This document shows, in pieces, positions 1 through 8,300 of a stretch of 64,000 bases of DNA (its first letter is position 1; each line of letters starts with the position of its first letter). The stretch lies in assembly GCA_024274695.1 (NCBI GenBank), contig JAJSAI010000019.1:29346-93345 (forward strand), given 5' to 3'. A program made the translations under genes and the position numbers. The stretch is from an archaeon. Lineage in GTDB: Archaea; B1Sed10-29; JAJSAI01. The notes under the pieces are model-generated. The model saw only the letters and a list, made by a program, of their open reading frames with translations. It was not told the DNA's origin and did not search any database.

Positions 1-929
1 ATCGCCCTCTCTTTCTCCAGCACGTCCCTCCTGTCCTTGGTTCTCGGGGTCTTCCAGAACCTTGACTTGAATGGATCGTCGTCCGCGAGCAGGATCCTTC
101 TTGGTATTTCCTCTTTTAGCCAGAGGACGTTGTGCCTGTATATCCTGCTCGCCTTTTTCACCATCCCGTCCGCGTAACCGTGCTCGTTGGAAAGGAATCC
201 TGACCTGACGTAGTTGTCTATGATCATCATGACCTCCTGTCCTCTTCCCACCCCGAAAACGGGGATGAGCACTTTCCCAGGAGTGCTCCTGATTATTTCG
301 GCCAGTTCCCTTGAAACTGTTTTCAGGCTCGGCAGGAGATCGTCAGGACCAGAATAGGTTGACTCTGTTATAAGATAGTCTGTCCTGGGGATCTTTTTCT
401 CCGCCCCGTACAAGAGGTTGGTTTCCCTCGTGTTCATGTCCCCAGTGTAGTACAGGCTCTTCCGACCCTTTTTCACCCTGAACCCTGCGGCCCCGAGTAT
501 GTGTCCTGCGTTGTAAGCGGTGACCTCGAACCCTGCCACCCTGACAGGCTTCTTGTACTCCAGGAAAGAGAACCTGGACAGGATCTTTTTGACATCGTTC
601 CTGCTGAAGTTAATGTCCTTTTTCGCCACGCCCAGCCTGTAGTAGTCTGCCAGCAGGACCTGGACGAGGTCAAAGGTCGGCTTGGTGCTGTACACTTTCC
701 CCCTGAACCCGAGCCTTTCCAGGTCAGGCAGGAACCCTGAGTGGTCAAGGTGGGCGTGGGTCACGAAAACGGCCTTAAGCGACCTCGCAATCCTCTCGTC
801 CAGCAGGGGATACTCTTTAGGGTCTCCTAGTTTGACCCCGCAGTCCAAGAGAATCCTTTTCCCCTTGTCCTCCAGCATTACCGCCGATCTTCCGACTTCT
901 CCGCAGGCTCCCAGAAAACAGACCTTCAT
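1..929 (-). CDS. aCPSF2-like beta-CASP ribonuclease, 3' end cut by window
   Basis: This is a metallo-beta-lactamase/beta-CASP ribonuclease of the archaeal aCPSF2 / RNase J group, expected to process RNA in the cytoplasm. About 309 residues are visible and the C-terminus lies outside the window. The protein opens directly with MKVCFLGACGEVGRSA, so it lacks the N-terminal KH domains found in the aCPSF1 gene at 27680-29572. The zinc-binding motif HAHLDH is at residues 58-63, and later motifs include NAGHILG and YTGDMN. The ATG is about 29 bases from a TATA box shared with the divergent gene at 986, suggesting a leaderless transcript. The family is clear. The choice between aCPSF2 and RNase J is less sure without the C-terminus. 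Confidence 0.85.
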   Translation of the reverse strand, partial: MKVCFLGACGEVGRSAVMLEDKGKRILLDCGVKLGDPKEYPLLDERIARSLKAVFVTHAHLDHSGFLPDLERLGFRGKVYSTKPTFDLVQVLLADYYRLGVAKKDINFSRNDVKKILSRFSFLEYKKPVRVAGFEVTAYNAGHILGAAGFRVKKGRKSLYYTGDMNTRETNLLYGAEKKIPRTDYLITESTYSGPDDLLPSLKTVSRELAEIIRSTPGKVLIPVFGVGRGQEVMMIIDNYVRSGFLSNEHGYADGMVKKASRIYRHNVLWLKEEIPRRILLADDDPFKSRFWKTPRTKDRRDVLEKERA

Positions 930-953
930 CAGAACTTAAGTAGGGGGCCAGTG

Positions 954-962
954 TTTTTAAAC
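954..962. promoter_or_regulatory. shared TATA box for the divergent pair 929/986
   Basis: The sequence tttttaaac sits midway between two divergent start codons. Its centre is about 29 bases from the minus-strand ATG at 929 and about 28 bases from the plus-strand ATG at 986. No second TATA-like element is visible in the 56-base gap, so one box may serve both leaderless genes. Confidence 0.5.
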
Positions 963-985
963 TCTCCAGGCTTATTTAGCCTTTA

Positions 986-2371
986 ATGGATCCGTTTGTA
1001 GTACTCGGGCTTGCCGCGCTGGCGGCCTTGGGAGCGTTCGTGGCCGCGATAGTTTACAAGGCGAGGAAGACCTCAGGGCCTACTGTTAAGGAGATAGAGT
1101 CCTTGTACGCCGAGTTCGACAGGCTGATAAAAAGAAAGGCGAAGTACCTGTCAATGCTCGAGGTTCTTGATGACGCGAAGAAGTACGGGAGGATCTCCAC
1201 GTCCCAGTACGCCGAGCAAGCGGGCAGGATAAAAAAGAAGGTTCAAGAGACAGACAAGAAAATTGATGAAGTGATCAGCAGGCTGGCGCTACCATACTAC
1301 AAGAAGATACTGAAGCAAGAGACTGCTGTTGAAGGAAAGAAACTGAACTATCTGCTCGTGCTGCAGGAGGACAAGAAAAAACTGCAGCAGAAAGTGCTTG
1401 AACTAGAAAAGACCCTTGACGCCCTCAGGCGGAAGCTCAAGATAACAGAAGAAGCTAGGGACGAGCTTGAAGAAGAGGTTAGGTCCCTGGAGGAAAAGCA
1501 CAAGAACAGCATGCTCGAGATGGAGTCCAGGCTTGATGCGGCAAGCAAGAAGATAGCTGCACTGCAGAACGAGCTTGAGGCCCTGCGCAAGGAAAAGGAA
1601 GAGATTGAAAGGAAACTGGTTGAAGTGTCGGAAAAAGAGAAGGAGTACAAGAAGAGAGCGTGGGCCGCTGAAAAACAGCTTGAGGCAAGGGGGGCTAAAG
1701 AGGAGGAAGTTAGCAGGGTTGTTGAAAAGTACAGCGCGGAGGAAGAGGAGCTGAAGAAGAGTCTTGAGAAGGCCAAGAAGAGGATGGAGGAGTACTATCA
1801 CAAGATCCTGTTGTTGCAGACCATAATAGACAGGTACGCTGACAAGATAGAAACAGAAGAGGCCAGGACCATTCAGCAGGTGAAGGAGAGCGTGCAGCCG
1901 AAGAACAAGAAAGTGCTTGAAGTGTGCGAGATAATAACGTCAGAAATCCCCGAGTACGATCCCAAGAGAGATCTTTTGAAAGCCTGCCAGCTCGCGTACG
2001 AGAGGGTTTCGGAAAGAATAGCGTCCGTGAAGGGCCCGGGTATAACGTTCTGGATGACAATAGACGAGATCCTTGACAAGAGGATCGCGGACTACGAGGA
2101 CAAGGCGATCCTCTTGTGCTCTGTCCTGAGGGCCTTAGGGGCCGACGCGAGCGTTCTCATACTCCAGATGTCGGACGGGGCCAACTTTCCGGTGGTAGAA
2201 CTCAGGCACGGGGAAAAAGTTTACTGGCTTGACCCCAACCACCCGCACGAGTTCAACAAGTACTCTGCAGGTTCCCGGGAAGAGGTAATGAAAGAGTTCT
2301 CGGCAGAAGGAGCAAAGCCCGTGAGCGTGTTGTACGAGTTCAACGATCAGGAGTACAAGCAGAAGGAGTGA
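986..2371 (+). CDS. membrane-anchored coiled-coil protein with inactive transglutaminase-like domain
   Basis: Unnamed 461-residue protein. Residues 3-24 form one membrane anchor, and residues 30-310 are highly charged and heptad-like, so a long coiled coil. The last 130 residues resemble a transglutaminase-like fold: YEDKAILL at 370 matches the usual C-x-D-x-A helix, and VYWLDPN matches the acidic end of the catalytic triad. The expected catalytic cysteine is a tyrosine (Tyr370), and the usual histidine position falls in FPVVEL, so it is probably not an active enzyme. The chain lies in the cytoplasm if the anchor is N-out. It may be a structural or envelope-associated scaffold. It ends 7 bases before the transporter gene, so the two may be co-transcribed. 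Confidence 0.6.
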   Translation: MDPFVVLGLAALAALGAFVAAIVYKARKTSGPTVKEIESLYAEFDRLIKRKAKYLSMLEVLDDAKKYGRISTSQYAEQAGRIKKKVQETDKKIDEVISRLALPYYKKILKQETAVEGKKLNYLLVLQEDKKKLQQKVLELEKTLDALRRKLKITEEARDELEEEVRSLEEKHKNSMLEMESRLDAASKKIAALQNELEALRKEKEEIERKLVEVSEKEKEYKKRAWAAEKQLEARGAKEEEVSRVVEKYSAEEEELKKSLEKAKKRMEEYYHKILLLQTIIDRYADKIETEEARTIQQVKESVQPKNKKVLEVCEIITSEIPEYDPKRDLLKACQLAYERVSERIASVKGPGITFWMTIDEILDKRIADYEDKAILLCSVLRALGADASVLILQMSDGANFPVVELRHGEKVYWLDPNHPHEFNKYSAGSREEVMKEFSAEGAKPVSVLYEFNDQEYKQKE

Positions 2372-2377
2372 CCTCTG

Positions 2378-3061
2378 TTGCTGCAGGTGCTGCTCGCCAC
2401 CCTGGCCGACAGTGTCATTGCACTTGTAGGAGTAGCAGCCCTCAAGGCCAAGAATCTTGAAAAAACATCCTCTCTTCTGGCTGCTTTTGCCGCAGGCACC
2501 CTGCTCGTCGGAGGCCTTGCCCACCTGTTCGCAGAATCTCTTGATGGGATAGGCGCGGACGCCGCAGTGCTCTTCTTTTTGATAGGGTTCTCCTTCTTCC
2601 TGTTGTTAGAGTTCTTCCTGAAATGGCACAAGTGCGGGTGCAAGGCAGAGCCCTTCACTTACATGATACTCTTGGCCGACGGGGTGCACAACTTTTTTGA
2701 CGGCGTTATAATCGGGGCCAGCTTTCTGGTGAACCCCTTGTTCGGCTGGATCACCACCGGGCTCATAATACTGCACGAGGTGCCCCAGGAACTGGGAGAC
2801 TTTGGGATCCTTGTCCAAGGAGGGCTCGGGCCGGCCAAGGCCCTGGCATACAATCTCGCTTCCCAGCTCTCGTGCGTTCTCGGAGGGGTCCTGGGATGGT
2901 TTGCTGTTGTTGGGGTGGTCCCGCATGCCCTTGCGTTCTCTGCAGGCGGGTTCGTGTACATAAGCGCGGCTGACCTCGTGCCCAGGATGAGGGACAATGC
3001 AGCTGTGATCGCCTTCTTTTCTGGCCTGATCCTGTTAGAAGCGCTCAAGATAGTTTTATAA
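2378..3061 (+). CDS. ZIP-family metal transporter
   Basis: A 227-residue polytopic membrane protein of the ZIP (zinc/iron permease, GufA-like) family, expected to import divalent metal such as zinc. The diagnostic transmembrane pairs are visible: LLADGVHNFFDG and ILHEVPQELGDFGILV, which carry the conserved His, Asn, Glu and Pro residues of the metal path. A cysteine-containing loop (KWHKCGCKAE) joins the third and fourth helices. The start is TTG, with AGGAG about nine bases upstream inside the stop region of the preceding gene. The regulator at 3086 follows closely and may control it. Confidence 0.85.
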   Translation: MLQVLLATLADSVIALVGVAALKAKNLEKTSSLLAAFAAGTLLVGGLAHLFAESLDGIGADAAVLFFLIGFSFFLLLEFFLKWHKCGCKAEPFTYMILLADGVHNFFDGVIIGASFLVNPLFGWITTGLIILHEVPQELGDFGILVQGGLGPAKALAYNLASQLSCVLGGVLGWFAVVGVVPHALAFSAGGFVYISAADLVPRMRDNAAVIAFFSGLILLEALKIVL

Positions 3062-3085
3062 ATTAATAAAATTATAAAATTTGTG

Positions 3086-3490
3086 ATGGATGTTCTCGCC
3101 AATTTTGAGGTCTTGTTCAAAGCAAGGGGCCTCTCAGCGGTCCACGGCAGAGTGTTCGGCACCCTGCTCTTGTCAGGAGCGCAGATGACGCAAAAGCAGA
3201 TAGCCAGAGAATCAGGGTATTCCGTCCCAGCGGTGAGCATTGCCCTTGACGAGCTCGTCAAGCTTGGGCTGGTAAAAAAGAGGAAAAAACAGAGGACCTT
3301 CTACTACTCTGCCGACGCGGACCTCCCTAAAATAATGCACGACTTCCTTAAAACAATAAAAAAGGACTACGTGGAGCCCTTCCTCCGGGAGATAAAAGAG
3401 TACCCGAGGACGGAGCCCGTGAAAAAGTTTGAGAAGAGCATGAAAAACCTTGACAATTACCTGTCAAGATTACTGGAGGTGCGAGTATGA
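3086..3490 (+). CDS. MarR/GbsR-like winged-helix regulator
   Basis: A 134-residue DNA-binding protein. Residues 20-85 form a winged helix: the helix-turn-helix is around MTQKQIARESGYSVPAVSIA, followed by a basic wing (KKRKKQRTFYY). The C-terminal half is helical and probably dimerises. A TATA-like element at 3054-3063 is about 25 bases upstream, consistent with a leaderless start at ATG 3086 (a GTG directly precedes it). The stop overlaps the ferredoxin start in an ATGA arrangement. It sits between a metal transporter and a redox pair, so it could respond to metal or redox state. That is inference from position only. Confidence 0.7.
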   Translation: MDVLANFEVLFKARGLSAVHGRVFGTLLLSGAQMTQKQIARESGYSVPAVSIALDELVKLGLVKKRKKQRTFYYSADADLPKIMHDFLKTIKKDYVEPFLREIKEYPRTEPVKKFEKSMKNLDNYLSRLLEVRV

Positions 3491-3672
3491 CCAAAGGAGT
3501 TTTTATTGACAAGACCAAGTGCATGTACTGCGGAGGGTGCACAGCAGTATGTCCTGTCAACGCCCTCGAACTTAAGGAGACGTACATAGAGTGGGATCCT
3601 GAAAAGTGCATATACTGCGGGGCGTGCGAGAGGTTCTGCCCCGCTGGAGCAATAAAGGTGGTGAGAGAATGA
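3487..3672 (+). CDS. 2x[4Fe-4S] ferredoxin
   Basis: A 61-residue bacterial-type ferredoxin with two full cluster motifs, CMYCGGCTAVCP and CIYCGACERFCP. It overlaps the upstream regulator (ATGA) and the downstream geranylgeranyl reductase (ATGA), so the three are translationally coupled. Its natural partner is very likely that reductase, because archaeal geranylgeranyl reductases use reduced ferredoxin to saturate lipid double bonds. The hydrogenase operon at 21.6-25.6 kb could use the same electron carrier. Confidence 0.92.
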   Translation: MTKGVFIDKTKCMYCGGCTAVCPVNALELKETYIEWDPEKCIYCGACERFCPAGAIKVVRE

Positions 3673-4877
3673 GACAATGGCTTCAGGAAGAGTATGATGT
3701 CATAGTCGTCGGGGCCGGGCCCGCTGGAAGCACTGCCGCGAGAGAGTGCGCTAAACGGGGCCTGAAAACCCTGGTCCTTGAAAAAAGACAGGAGGTAGGA
3801 GTCCCGAAAAGGTGCGGGGAAGGACTAGGAGAAGGCTGGTGCAGGATAGCAGGAATAACCCCTGACCCGAAGTGGGCGAGGTACGAAATGCACGGGGCAG
3901 TGCTCTGGTCCCCCTCCGGCAAAAAAGTGGTGATACCCACGCCCACGAAAGGCTGGATAATAGAAAGAAGAGTCTTCGACAAGTGGCTGGCCGAGAAAGC
4001 GGTCATGGCAGGAGCGAGGATGATAACCAAGGCAAGAGTCATAGGAGTCATAAAAGAAGAAGACACAGTAAAGGGTGTGATCGTGGAAACCCCTGACGGG
4101 GACTTCGAAGTCATGGCAAAGATAGTGATAGCCGCTGACGGGGTTGACAGCAAGACCGCAAAGTATGCTGGGCTTAACACAGTAAACCCCGCCACCGAAA
4201 TAGACTCAGGGTACCAGTACGAGATGGTCGGTCTCAAGATCCCAGAGCCCACGGACATGATACACCTGTACTTCGGGTGGGACGTTGCCCCCAGGGGATA
4301 CGTCTGGATATTCCCGAAAGGACCTGACCACGCGAACGTGGGAATAGGGATAGGCGGGCACATTGACAAGGGAACCGCAAAAGAATACCTTGACAGGTTC
4401 ATAGAGTCCCATCCCGAAATCTTTGAGAACGCTGGGATAGTAGAAGTGAACGCGGGAGGAATCCCTGTAGGCGCTCCCCTGAAAAAACCGTACGCGAACG
4501 GCCTGCTCGTGATAGGAGACGCCGCGCACATGGTCAACCCCATACACGGCGGAGGAATAGGCACTGGCATGGAAGCAGGAATACTCGCGGCAGAGATAGC
4601 TGAAAAAGCAGTGAGGTCCGGCAATGTTTCAGAAGACGTCCTGAAAGAGTTCGCGGAAAAGTGGTACGAGAAGAGAGGAAACCAGTTGCTCCAGGTGCTC
4701 AAGGTCAGGAAGTTCTTCGAAGACCTCACGGACCAGGACATGGAAAAACTAGCGGACATACTGGACGACAAACAGCTCCTGCTGGACTTCGCGGACGGCA
4801 GGAGGACAGCCGCGTTCCTGAAGTTCCTGGCCAAAGCGCCCAGGATCGCGCTGAAGGCGGCAAAGCACCTCAAGTGA
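3669..4877 (+). CDS. geranylgeranyl reductase family flavoprotein
   Basis: A 402-residue FAD enzyme that saturates the isoprenoid chains of archaeal membrane lipids. The N-terminus has the dinucleotide-binding motif GAGPAGSTAA at about residues 17-26, followed by VPKRCGEGLGEG. The second FAD motif is GLLVIGDAAHMVNPIHGGGIGTGMEAG (given here in two parts: GLLVIGDAAHM and HGGGIGTGMEAG). I chose ATG 3669 because it overlaps the ferredoxin stop and places the Rossmann strand at the usual position; a longer upstream frame would overlap the whole ferredoxin. It acts at the membrane surface and is probably fed electrons by the coupled ferredoxin. Confidence 0.92.
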   Translation: MRQWLQEEYDVIVVGAGPAGSTAARECAKRGLKTLVLEKRQEVGVPKRCGEGLGEGWCRIAGITPDPKWARYEMHGAVLWSPSGKKVVIPTPTKGWIIERRVFDKWLAEKAVMAGARMITKARVIGVIKEEDTVKGVIVETPDGDFEVMAKIVIAADGVDSKTAKYAGLNTVNPATEIDSGYQYEMVGLKIPEPTDMIHLYFGWDVAPRGYVWIFPKGPDHANVGIGIGGHIDKGTAKEYLDRFIESHPEIFENAGIVEVNAGGIPVGAPLKKPYANGLLVIGDAAHMVNPIHGGGIGTGMEAGILAAEIAEKAVRSGNVSEDVLKEFAEKWYEKRGNQLLQVLKVRKFFEDLTDQDMEKLADILDDKQLLLDFADGRRTAAFLKFLAKAPRIALKAAKHLK

Positions 4878-4925
4878 AACCCAAAAACCCTCCTTTTATA
4901 ATCTTCTCCTGAGTCTATTACCAGG

Positions 4926-5855
4926 ATGAAGACAAGACCTGTCCTAACGATAGCACTGATCCTTCTCACGCTGGGCACCTACTTCGCCTTCAGTAACGCG
5001 TACCTGTACATCCGCCAAGACAGGCTGCTTGCTCTGGCGTTCTCCTGGCACAACGTCTTCCCTGGAATAATCACGTACATGTTCGCTCACATAGGACTAA
5101 AGCACCTGTTCGGCAACATGCTCCTCCTCCTTCTGGTAGGAGCAATCTGCGAGGAAAAACTCAGGAAAAAAGACTATCTTGCGATATACTTTGCCTCGGG
5201 GGCGGCGGGAGCTGTGCTGTTCTCGGCAATAAACCCTAACGTCGCGCTGGCAGGAGCCAGCGCATGCATCGCGGGCCTTATGGTTCCTGCAATGATAATA
5301 AACACGCGGCGGTTCGTGCTGGGAATGATCCTGGTTGCGGTTTTCTCCACGACAGTCATGATGCCGGTCCTGACAGTATTCTCAGAATCCTTGCACCAGA
5401 AGACGGTTAAGGAATACACTGTCCTGAAACAGGAGTACGAGAACGTAACAAAAGAAAAGCAAGAGCTTCAGACAATAATACTGGAGCTGAACAAGACCGA
5501 AGAAAAGGTTAGGGAAAAGCTTGAGAAGGGAGAGATAACGGAAAGAGAGTATATGATTATAATCCAGAACGTGAGCTTGCAAAGGAACGCCACGCTGGCC
5601 AAGCTCGCTGAAAAAGAACAGGAAGAGAAAAAGGTCAGTGAAGGGGTGAACAAGACCCTTGAGCTCAAGGAAAACCTTGAGCAGGGGATAGAAAGAGAAA
5701 AAAGGATGGTCACCAGCGTGCTGGTGCACGCTCTCGGGTCGGTGGTTGGTGCAACATACCTGCTGTTGTTCAGGAGGGACATCCTGTACGACGCTGTCTT
5801 CGAATGGAAGAACGCTGCATGGAGGTTGAAAAAACGCTTAGCACGATCTTCTTGA
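4926..5855 (+). CDS. rhomboid-like intramembrane protease with coiled-coil loop insertion
   Basis: A 309-residue membrane protein with rhomboid signatures: HLFGN at residues 60-64, the nucleophile Ser112 in GASACIAG, and His268 in VHALGSVVG as likely catalytic partner. The loop between TM5 and TM6, normally short, is replaced by about 110 charged, heptad-like residues (152-262). Five N-glycosylation sequons lie there (NVT, NKT, NVS, NAT, NKT), which fits the outside location of this loop in known rhomboids. A second odd point is Ala instead of Gly after the nucleophile (GASA rather than GASG). The gene overlaps the NFACT gene by 37 bases. Confidence 0.78.
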   Translation: MKTRPVLTIALILLTLGTYFAFSNAYLYIRQDRLLALAFSWHNVFPGIITYMFAHIGLKHLFGNMLLLLLVGAICEEKLRKKDYLAIYFASGAAGAVLFSAINPNVALAGASACIAGLMVPAMIINTRRFVLGMILVAVFSTTVMMPVLTVFSESLHQKTVKEYTVLKQEYENVTKEKQELQTIILELNKTEEKVREKLEKGEITEREYMIIIQNVSLQRNATLAKLAEKEQEEKKVSEGVNKTLELKENLEQGIEREKRMVTSVLVHALGSVVGATYLLLFRRDILYDAVFEWKNAAWRLKKRLARSS

Positions 5856-6823
5856 GGCACCTGGCAAGAGAACTGGACTCTGAGCTATCAGGAGGGTTCT
5901 TCGATAAAGCGCAGCAGATAGGGCCCGCGGAGTTCAAGCTCTCATTCCGCACGAAGGCAGGGAAGAAGGATGTTATTGTAAGGCTCCCTGGGCTCGTGAA
6001 CATCACCTCATACAAGATCCCTGCCCCGAGAAAGCCGAGCAACTTCGCCATGAAGCTGAGGAAGGAGATCTCAGGCAAGAAAGTTCTGGCAGTGAAGCAG
6101 CACGACTTCGACAGGGTCATCGTGCTCGACTTCGGCGAAAAAAAGCTCGTGATAGAGCTCTTCTCAAAAGGGAACCTGGTCCTGACAAAGGACGGCAGGA
6201 TACTCGCCGTTTTCAGGTCAGAAGAGTGGAGGGACAGAAAACTACGGTTCGGGGAAGAGTATGTCTTCCCGAAGAAAAAAGCAGACCCAGAGTCAGAAGA
6301 CTTCCGGGAAATGCTCTGCAGAGAAGGAGAAAGGGCCCTCGCCCTTGCTGTGGGCAAGGAGAACGCGAGGCTCCTGCTGAAATCGCTTGGCATCCCGCAA
6401 GGTCAGAAGGAGTACTCTGAAGAACAGGCCGGCAGAATACTCTCCCGGCTGGAAGAGATTCTAAACTCTGACACCAAGCCAGTGGTGCAAGAGGGCATAC
6501 TGCTGCCGGTCCCCATCCTGTCCTCAGAGCCGGAGAAGGAGTACAGGACAGCGAGCCAGGCAGTGGACGAAGAGCACCCTCCTGAACTGAGAAGAGAGGA
6601 AGGGAAAGAGTCCAAGCTTCAGAGGATGCTGGAAATGCAGAAGAAGACCCTGCAAGAGTACCAGAAGAAAGCAGAGGAAGAAAAGCAGATAGGTGACCTG
6701 ATAATGCAGAACGCTCACGTGATAGCAGAGGCCATAAGGCTATTCAAAGAAAAGGACGTTAAGGGCCTGGAAAGGCTGGGGGCGAGGATAACCAAGGACG
6801 GAAAAATAGAGATAGACCTCTGA
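5819..6823 (+). CDS. short NFACT-N domain protein (Rqc2/RqcH/Tae2 N-terminal half)
   Basis: A 334-residue protein matching the N-terminal half of the archaeal RqcH/Tae2 ribosome-quality-control factor. It has an NFACT-N domain (SELSGGFFDKAQQIG near the start, then FAMKLRK and FDRVIVLDFG), a central helical region, and a first coiled-coil arm (about 250-310). It stops at DGKIEIDL, just where full-length members (about 650 residues) enter the second arm and the NFACT-R domain. No NFACT-R remnant is visible in the following 300 bases in any frame. The ATG at 5819 is preferred; another in-frame ATG at 5804 adds five residues. Both lie inside the rhomboid gene. Confidence 0.8.
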   Translation: MEVEKTLSTIFLRHLARELDSELSGGFFDKAQQIGPAEFKLSFRTKAGKKDVIVRLPGLVNITSYKIPAPRKPSNFAMKLRKEISGKKVLAVKQHDFDRVIVLDFGEKKLVIELFSKGNLVLTKDGRILAVFRSEEWRDRKLRFGEEYVFPKKKADPESEDFREMLCREGERALALAVGKENARLLLKSLGIPQGQKEYSEEQAGRILSRLEEILNSDTKPVVQEGILLPVPILSSEPEKEYRTASQAVDEEHPPELRREEGKESKLQRMLEMQKKTLQEYQKKAEEEKQIGDLIMQNAHVIAEAIRLFKEKDVKGLERLGARITKDGKIEIDL

Positions 6824-6868
6824 CCTGCTGACGAAGATTCTGAGAAACGGTTCGGCTGGACGAAAAAA

Positions 6869-7129
6869 TCAGGAGATCAGGCTCTCGTCAACCACTATAA
6901 CGTCACTGACGGCGAAAACAGACTTGTAAGGAACGTGCCCGAGTTTTCCCACTTTCTGGAGTCTGCTGGCAGTCCTTGAGTCGCTGTTCACCTCTATGAG
7001 CAGGCCTTCTATCCTCCCTGTCTCCTCGTCTATGGTCAGGTCCGCGAGCCTGCCCAGTTCCTCACCAGAGTTTGTGATCACCCGTTTTCCCCCGAGCTGC
7101 CTGGCTATCACGAACTTCTTTGAAGCCAT
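6869..7129 (-). CDS. PRC-barrel domain protein
   Basis: An 86-residue single PRC-barrel protein: MASKKFVIARQLGGKRV, then GEELGRLADLTIDEETGRIEG, and a C-terminal strand pair ending VDESLIS. Small PRC-barrel proteins occur in RNA processing, and in archaea some (CdpB) bind the cell-division protein SepF, which is encoded here at 36954. The ATG at 7129 follows AAGGTGGT by five to six bases, which decides the start over a longer in-frame extension. It lies alone between the NFACT gene (convergent) and HMG-CoA synthase (divergent). Confidence 0.82.
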   Translation of the reverse strand: MASKKFVIARQLGGKRVITNSGEELGRLADLTIDEETGRIEGLLIEVNSDSRTASRLQKVGKLGHVPYKSVFAVSDVIVVDESLIS

Positions 7130-7225
7130 TAAACACCACCTTCTGGAATAAAATGCCTGCACTGTATTTAAACATTTCCCCCAAAAAACCATGTTACGTC
7201 AAAAGACGAACCCGAATCCGTTAGT

Positions 7226-7233
7226 TATTTAAA
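7226..7233 (+). promoter_or_regulatory. TATA box of the HMG-CoA synthase operon
   Basis: The element tatttaaa lies about 28 bases before GTG 7258 and 22 before TTG 7252. That spacing favours a leaderless transcript beginning at or near the GTG. Confidence 0.5.
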
Positions 7234-7257
7234 CTTGTTCTTGTCTTATGCTTGCTC

Positions 7258-8295
7258 GTGGCAGGCATTGTTGGTTACGGAGCGTACGTGCCCAGGTACC
7301 GGATAAAGGTTGAAGAGATCGCGAGAGTGTGGAACAAGGACCCTGAGGCGATCAAAAAGGGATTGAACCTTCTAGAGAAAAGTGTTCCCGGTCTGGACGA
7401 GGATTCCGTGACAATCGCTGTTGAAGCGAGCAGGAACGCGCTTTCCCGCGCTGGAATAAGCCCTGAAAAAATAGGGGCTGTTTTCGTCGGTTCAGAGTCT
7501 CCTCCTTATGCTGTCAAGCCCTCTGCCACCATAGTAGCTGAAGCAATAGGCTCTGTCCCAGTGATGATGGCTGCTGACCTGGAGTTCGCGTGCAAGGCCG
7601 GGACCCAGGCGGTTCTGAACTGTATCGGGCTCGTGGACTCAGGGATGATAGATTACGGACTGGGAGTAGGATCTGACACGAGCCAGGGCAGGCCTGGAGA
7701 CGCGCTTGAGTACTCTGCTTCAGCCGGAGGGGCGGCGTTCATCATAGGGAAGAAGGACGCGCTCGCGGAAGTGGAAGAATTCTACTCCTACACCACGGAC
7801 ACTCCCGACTTCTGGAGGAAAGAAGGTCAGGAGTACCCGCGGCACGGGGCAAGGTTCACGGGAAGGCCCGCGTACTTCAAGCACGTGCTCAGCGCGAGCA
7901 AGGGGGTCATGGAAAAAGGAGGATACTCTCCCAGCGATTTTGACTACGCTGTCTTCCACCAGCCCAACGGAAAATTTCCCCTGCTCGCGGCAAAACAGTT
8001 GGGCATACCAAAAGAAAAAGTCCTGCCAGGCCTCCTGAGCCCGGTGATAGGGAACACGTACTCAGGAGCGACCCTGTTGGGTCTCGCGGCAGTCCTTGAC
8101 AGGGCAGGTCCCGGGGACTTGATCCTCGCAACCTCTTACGGTTCTGGCGCGGGATCAGACGCGATGGTTATCAGGGTCACTGACAGGATAGAAGAAAAAA
8201 GGGACAAGGCACCCAAGGTTGAGGAGTACGTCTCACGCAAGAAGCACGTGACGTACGGGGAGTACGTGAAGCTCAGACGCAAGCTCAAGGTGTGA
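7258..8295 (+). CDS. hydroxymethylglutaryl-CoA synthase
   Basis: A 345-residue archaeal HMG-CoA synthase, condensing acetyl-CoA with acetoacetyl-CoA as the first committed step of the mevalonate pathway. The thiolase fold carries the family's catalytic residues: Glu80 in GSESPPYAV, Cys112 in [10 protein letters not shown] and His234 in [10 protein letters not shown]. The C-terminus ends in the basic segment [16 protein letters not shown], typical of archaeal members. GTG 7258 is chosen from TATA spacing; TTG 7252 would add two residues. Thiolase and DUF35 genes follow directly. The three proteins are known to form one complex in methanogens, channelling acetoacetyl-CoA. Confidence 0.95.
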   Translation: MAGIVGYGAYVPRYRIKVEEIARVWNKDPEAIKKGLNLLEKSVPGLDEDSVTIAVEASRNALSRAGISPEKIGAVFVGSESPPYAVKPSATIVAEAIGSVPVMMAADLEFACKAGTQAVLNCIGLVDSGMIDYGLGVGSDTSQGRPGDALEYSASAGGAAFIIGKKDALAEVEEFYSYTTDTPDFWRKEGQEYPRHGARFTGRPAYFKHVLSASKGVMEKGGYSPSDFDYAVFHQPNGKFPLLAAKQLGIPKEKVLPGLLSPVIGNTYSGATLLGLAAVLDRAGPGDLILATSYGSGAGSDAMVIRVTDRIEEKRDKAPKVEEYVSRKKHVTYGEYVKLRRKLKV

Positions 8296-8300
8296 TGATC

